From NCBI GenBank assembly GCA_016763355.1, contig JAESTY010000006.1:1-16547 (forward strand): a stretch of 16,547 nucleotides of DNA, read 5' to 3'. How positions within the stretch are numbered: the stretch's first letter is position 1; the number at the start of each line of letters is the position of its first letter. Origin of the DNA: Immundisolibacteraceae bacterium. GTDB taxonomy: Bacteria; Pseudomonadota; Gammaproteobacteria; Immundisolibacterales; Immundisolibacteraceae. A model generated the notes under the pieces. It saw only the letters and a list, made by a program, of their open reading frames with translations. It was not told the DNA's origin and made no database searches. Shown here in pieces: positions 15,180 to 16,547 of the stretch. The position numbers were made by a program, and so were the translations under genes.

Positions 15180-15580
15180 ATGATCGCAAAGTGATAACCG
15201 TGCGCGAAGTGATGAGCAGTGATGTGCACTGGATCGATAGTATGCGAACCGTGGCTGAAGCATTGCGGGAAATGCTCAATGTCAAAACCTCGGTGTTGAT
15301 GGTTAAAAAATCCCATGACTATGATGAGTGGGGCATGATTCTGGTGTCGCACATTGCCCGTCAGGTGCTCTCCAAAGAGCGCTCCCCGGAGCGCATCAAC
15401 GTCTATGAAATTATGCAGAAACCGGTGATTAAGGTCGAAGCTGAGATGGATATTCGCTATTGTGCGGCGCTGTTTTCCAACCATTCGCTGACCCGGGCAC
15501 CGGTAGTCGAAAATGGCGAAGTGATTGGCATGGTTAGTCCGGTTAACCTGGTATTAGATGGCCTGGGATCGCAAGTTTAA
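15176..15580 (+). CDS. Two-CBS-domain protein (Bateman module)
   Basis: A 134-residue protein consisting almost only of two CBS domains: the first about 9-65 (VREVMSSDVHWIDSMRTVAEALREM), the second about 74-131 (VYEIMQKPVIKVEAEMDI, then RAPVVENGEVIGMVSPVNLV). CBS pairs commonly bind adenine nucleotides and act as energy sensors on enzymes or channels. The first domain has an unusual acidic insert (SHDYDEWG) before its last strand. GGAGG at 15164-15168 lies 7 nt before the ATG, which overlaps the PII-like stop. It closes the operon; no clear terminator follows. Confidence 0.85.
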   Translation: MNDRKVITVREVMSSDVHWIDSMRTVAEALREMLNVKTSVLMVKKSHDYDEWGMILVSHIARQVLSKERSPERINVYEIMQKPVIKVEAEMDIRYCAALFSNHSLTRAPVVENGEVIGMVSPVNLVLDGLGSQV

Positions 15581-15691
15581 AATTAATTCGATAAGTCTCG
15601 TTTGGAGATATCCAGGTTCTTAAAATCGGTCTGCCCCGCTCAGTGACTCGCCGGTTTAACGTTCAATTAATAAAGCTTCCTAATGCTCTGA

Positions 15692-15719
15692 GTTGATTCT
15701 GCTCCGGTTCGCCCCATTT
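15692..15719 (+). promoter_or_regulatory. Sigma-32-like heat-shock promoter of clpB
   Basis: CCCCATTT (15712-15719) is a perfect match to the sigma-32 -10 (CCCCATnT). GTTGATT (15692-15698) lies exactly 13 nt upstream and matches CTTGAAA at four of seven positions, including the core TTGA. The promoter sits about 60 nt before the clpB start, as expected for a heat-shock gene. A TCGGT/ACCGA stem (15742-15767) lies between it and the ribosome site. Confidence 0.7.
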
Positions 15720-15780
15720 AGAGGGGTAGATAACCTGATTCTCGGTAGAGGCAGGTGTTAAAACCGATAGGAGTCGCGTG

Positions 15781-16547
15781 ATGCGCATGGACAAGCTGAC
15801 CAGCCAATTTCAAAGCGCTCTGGGCGACGCTCAGAGTTTGGCGTTGGTTCAAGACCATCAATTTATAGAACCGGTCCACCTATTGATTGCACTAGTCGAT
15901 CAGCAAGGTGGGGCGGTGCGACCTCTGCTTGCTCGCGCTGAAATCAATGTTGATCGGTTACGCAGTGATCTGGGTAAACAACTTGAATCTATGGCAACTG
16001 TTGCCGGTGCTGGTGGTGACCTACAGTTGTCTCAGTCATTGAGTCGTTGCTTAAATCTAGCTGATAAATATGCCCAGCAGCGTGGTGATGATTACATCGC
16101 TACCGAACTCTTTCTGCTCGCGGTTATCGATGATTCTGGTCCATCTAGTCAGGCGTTGAAACAGGCTGGAGCAACGGAGGCTGGTCTGAATGCTGCGATA
16201 AACGCCGTGCGCGGTGGCGAAAAAGTCAGTAGTGAAAGTGCTGAAGAAACCAGACAGGCGTTGGATAAATACACGCTGGACCTAACCGAAAGGGCCCGCC
16301 TGGGGAGGCTTGATCCGGTGATTGGACGAGACGAGGAGATTCGTCGGGCGATTCAGGTTTTACAGCGACGTACCAAAAACAACCCGGTGTTAATTGGTGA
16401 ACCTGGGGTTGGTAAAACGGCAATCGTTGAAGGTTTGGCGCAACGAATTATTAACGGGGACGTTCCAGAAAATTTAAAATCGAAAAAACTTTTAGTCCTA
16501 GATTTAGGCGCTTTGGTTGCGGGCGCAAAATTCAGGGGTGAATTTGA
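15781..16547 (+). CDS. clpB: ClpB disaggregase, N-terminal part (cut by window end)
   Basis: Translation runs open for 255 codons to the right edge. The N-domain (about 1-145) starts MRMDKLTSQFQSALGDAQSL and contains DHQFIEPVHLL. The first ATPase domain begins with YTLDLTERARLGRLDPVIGRD, then RRTKNNPVLIGEPGVGKT with Walker A G206-T213, and ends at GALVAGAKFRGEFE. This is ClpB, the hexameric AAA+ chaperone that works with DnaK to resolubilise aggregates; the middle coiled coil and second ATPase lie outside the window. AGGAG at 15769-15773 is 7 nt before ATG 15781. A second ATG at 15787 is less likely, since MRMDKLT fits the family. Confidence 0.96.
   Translation, partial: MRMDKLTSQFQSALGDAQSLALVQDHQFIEPVHLLIALVDQQGGAVRPLLARAEINVDRLRSDLGKQLESMATVAGAGGDLQLSQSLSRCLNLADKYAQQRGDDYIATELFLLAVIDDSGPSSQALKQAGATEAGLNAAINAVRGGEKVSSESAEETRQALDKYTLDLTERARLGRLDPVIGRDEEIRRAIQVLQRRTKNNPVLIGEPGVGKTAIVEGLAQRIINGDVPENLKSKKLLVLDLGALVAGAKFRGEF

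Noticed and set aside
15137..15484. 115-codon His-rich frame antisense to the CBS gene
   Set aside because: The histidines come from antisense reading of ATG and GTG codons; the sense frame is a clear CBS pair in an operon.
15712..15726. CCCC-GGGG hairpin as a clpB terminator
   Set aside because: It overlaps the sigma-32 -10 and has no T run.

Overview
The window looks like chromosomal DNA of moderate GC content from a free-living, probably marine gammaproteobacterium. Pointers are a near-consensus gammaproteobacterial Zur box between divergent zur-znuCB and znuA, a ClpB N-terminus of the gammaproteobacterial type behind a sigma-32-like promoter, and a DUF1538/PII-like/CBS gene set that I associate with marine gammaproteobacteria. 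Genus cannot be read from the sequence. There are no rRNA or tRNA genes, insertion sequences, CRISPR arrays or phage genes.

Layout. (1) 1-4742, + strand, signalling: the tail of an unidentified gene, a REC-GGDEF-EAL protein with an intact cyclase site and I-site but an eroded EAL domain, a CHASE-PAS histidine kinase, and an Rcp1-like single-domain response regulator. (2) 4743-5637: a hexanucleotide microsatellite, an 18-bp palindrome, a group-II-like truncated hemoglobin, and hairpins ending in a strong terminator. (3) 5638-8844, zinc uptake: zur-znuC-znuB on the - strand and znuA on the + strand, sharing one Zur operator that covers an extended -10 promoter. (4) 9258-10799: a PiT phosphate transporter. 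(5) 10832-13110, - strand: a sodium:amino-acid symporter (AGCS) followed 8 nt later by nadC. (6) 13308-15580, + strand: two tandem DUF1538 membrane proteins, a PII-like protein without the uridylylation tyrosine, and a two-CBS protein, in a tight overlapping operon. (7) 15781-end: the start of clpB.

How the genes may work together. The first block reads as a phosphorelay: the CHASE kinase senses an extracytoplasmic signal and may phosphorylate the single-domain regulator and/or the REC domain of the cyclase, changing c-di-GMP. The zinc block is a standard autoregulated high-affinity uptake system: ZnuA captures zinc, ZnuB/ZnuC import it, Zur represses both arms. The DUF1538-PII-CBS operon is the least characterised part: it resembles a membrane transporter made of two paralogous halves controlled by a nucleotide-binding PII-like protein and an adenylate-type CBS sensor. 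Its substrate is unknown.

Several starts were chosen over the longest open frames because a Shine-Dalgarno sequence and family length supported an internal ATG (response regulator, ZnuB, Zur). Five genes appear to start at TTG.
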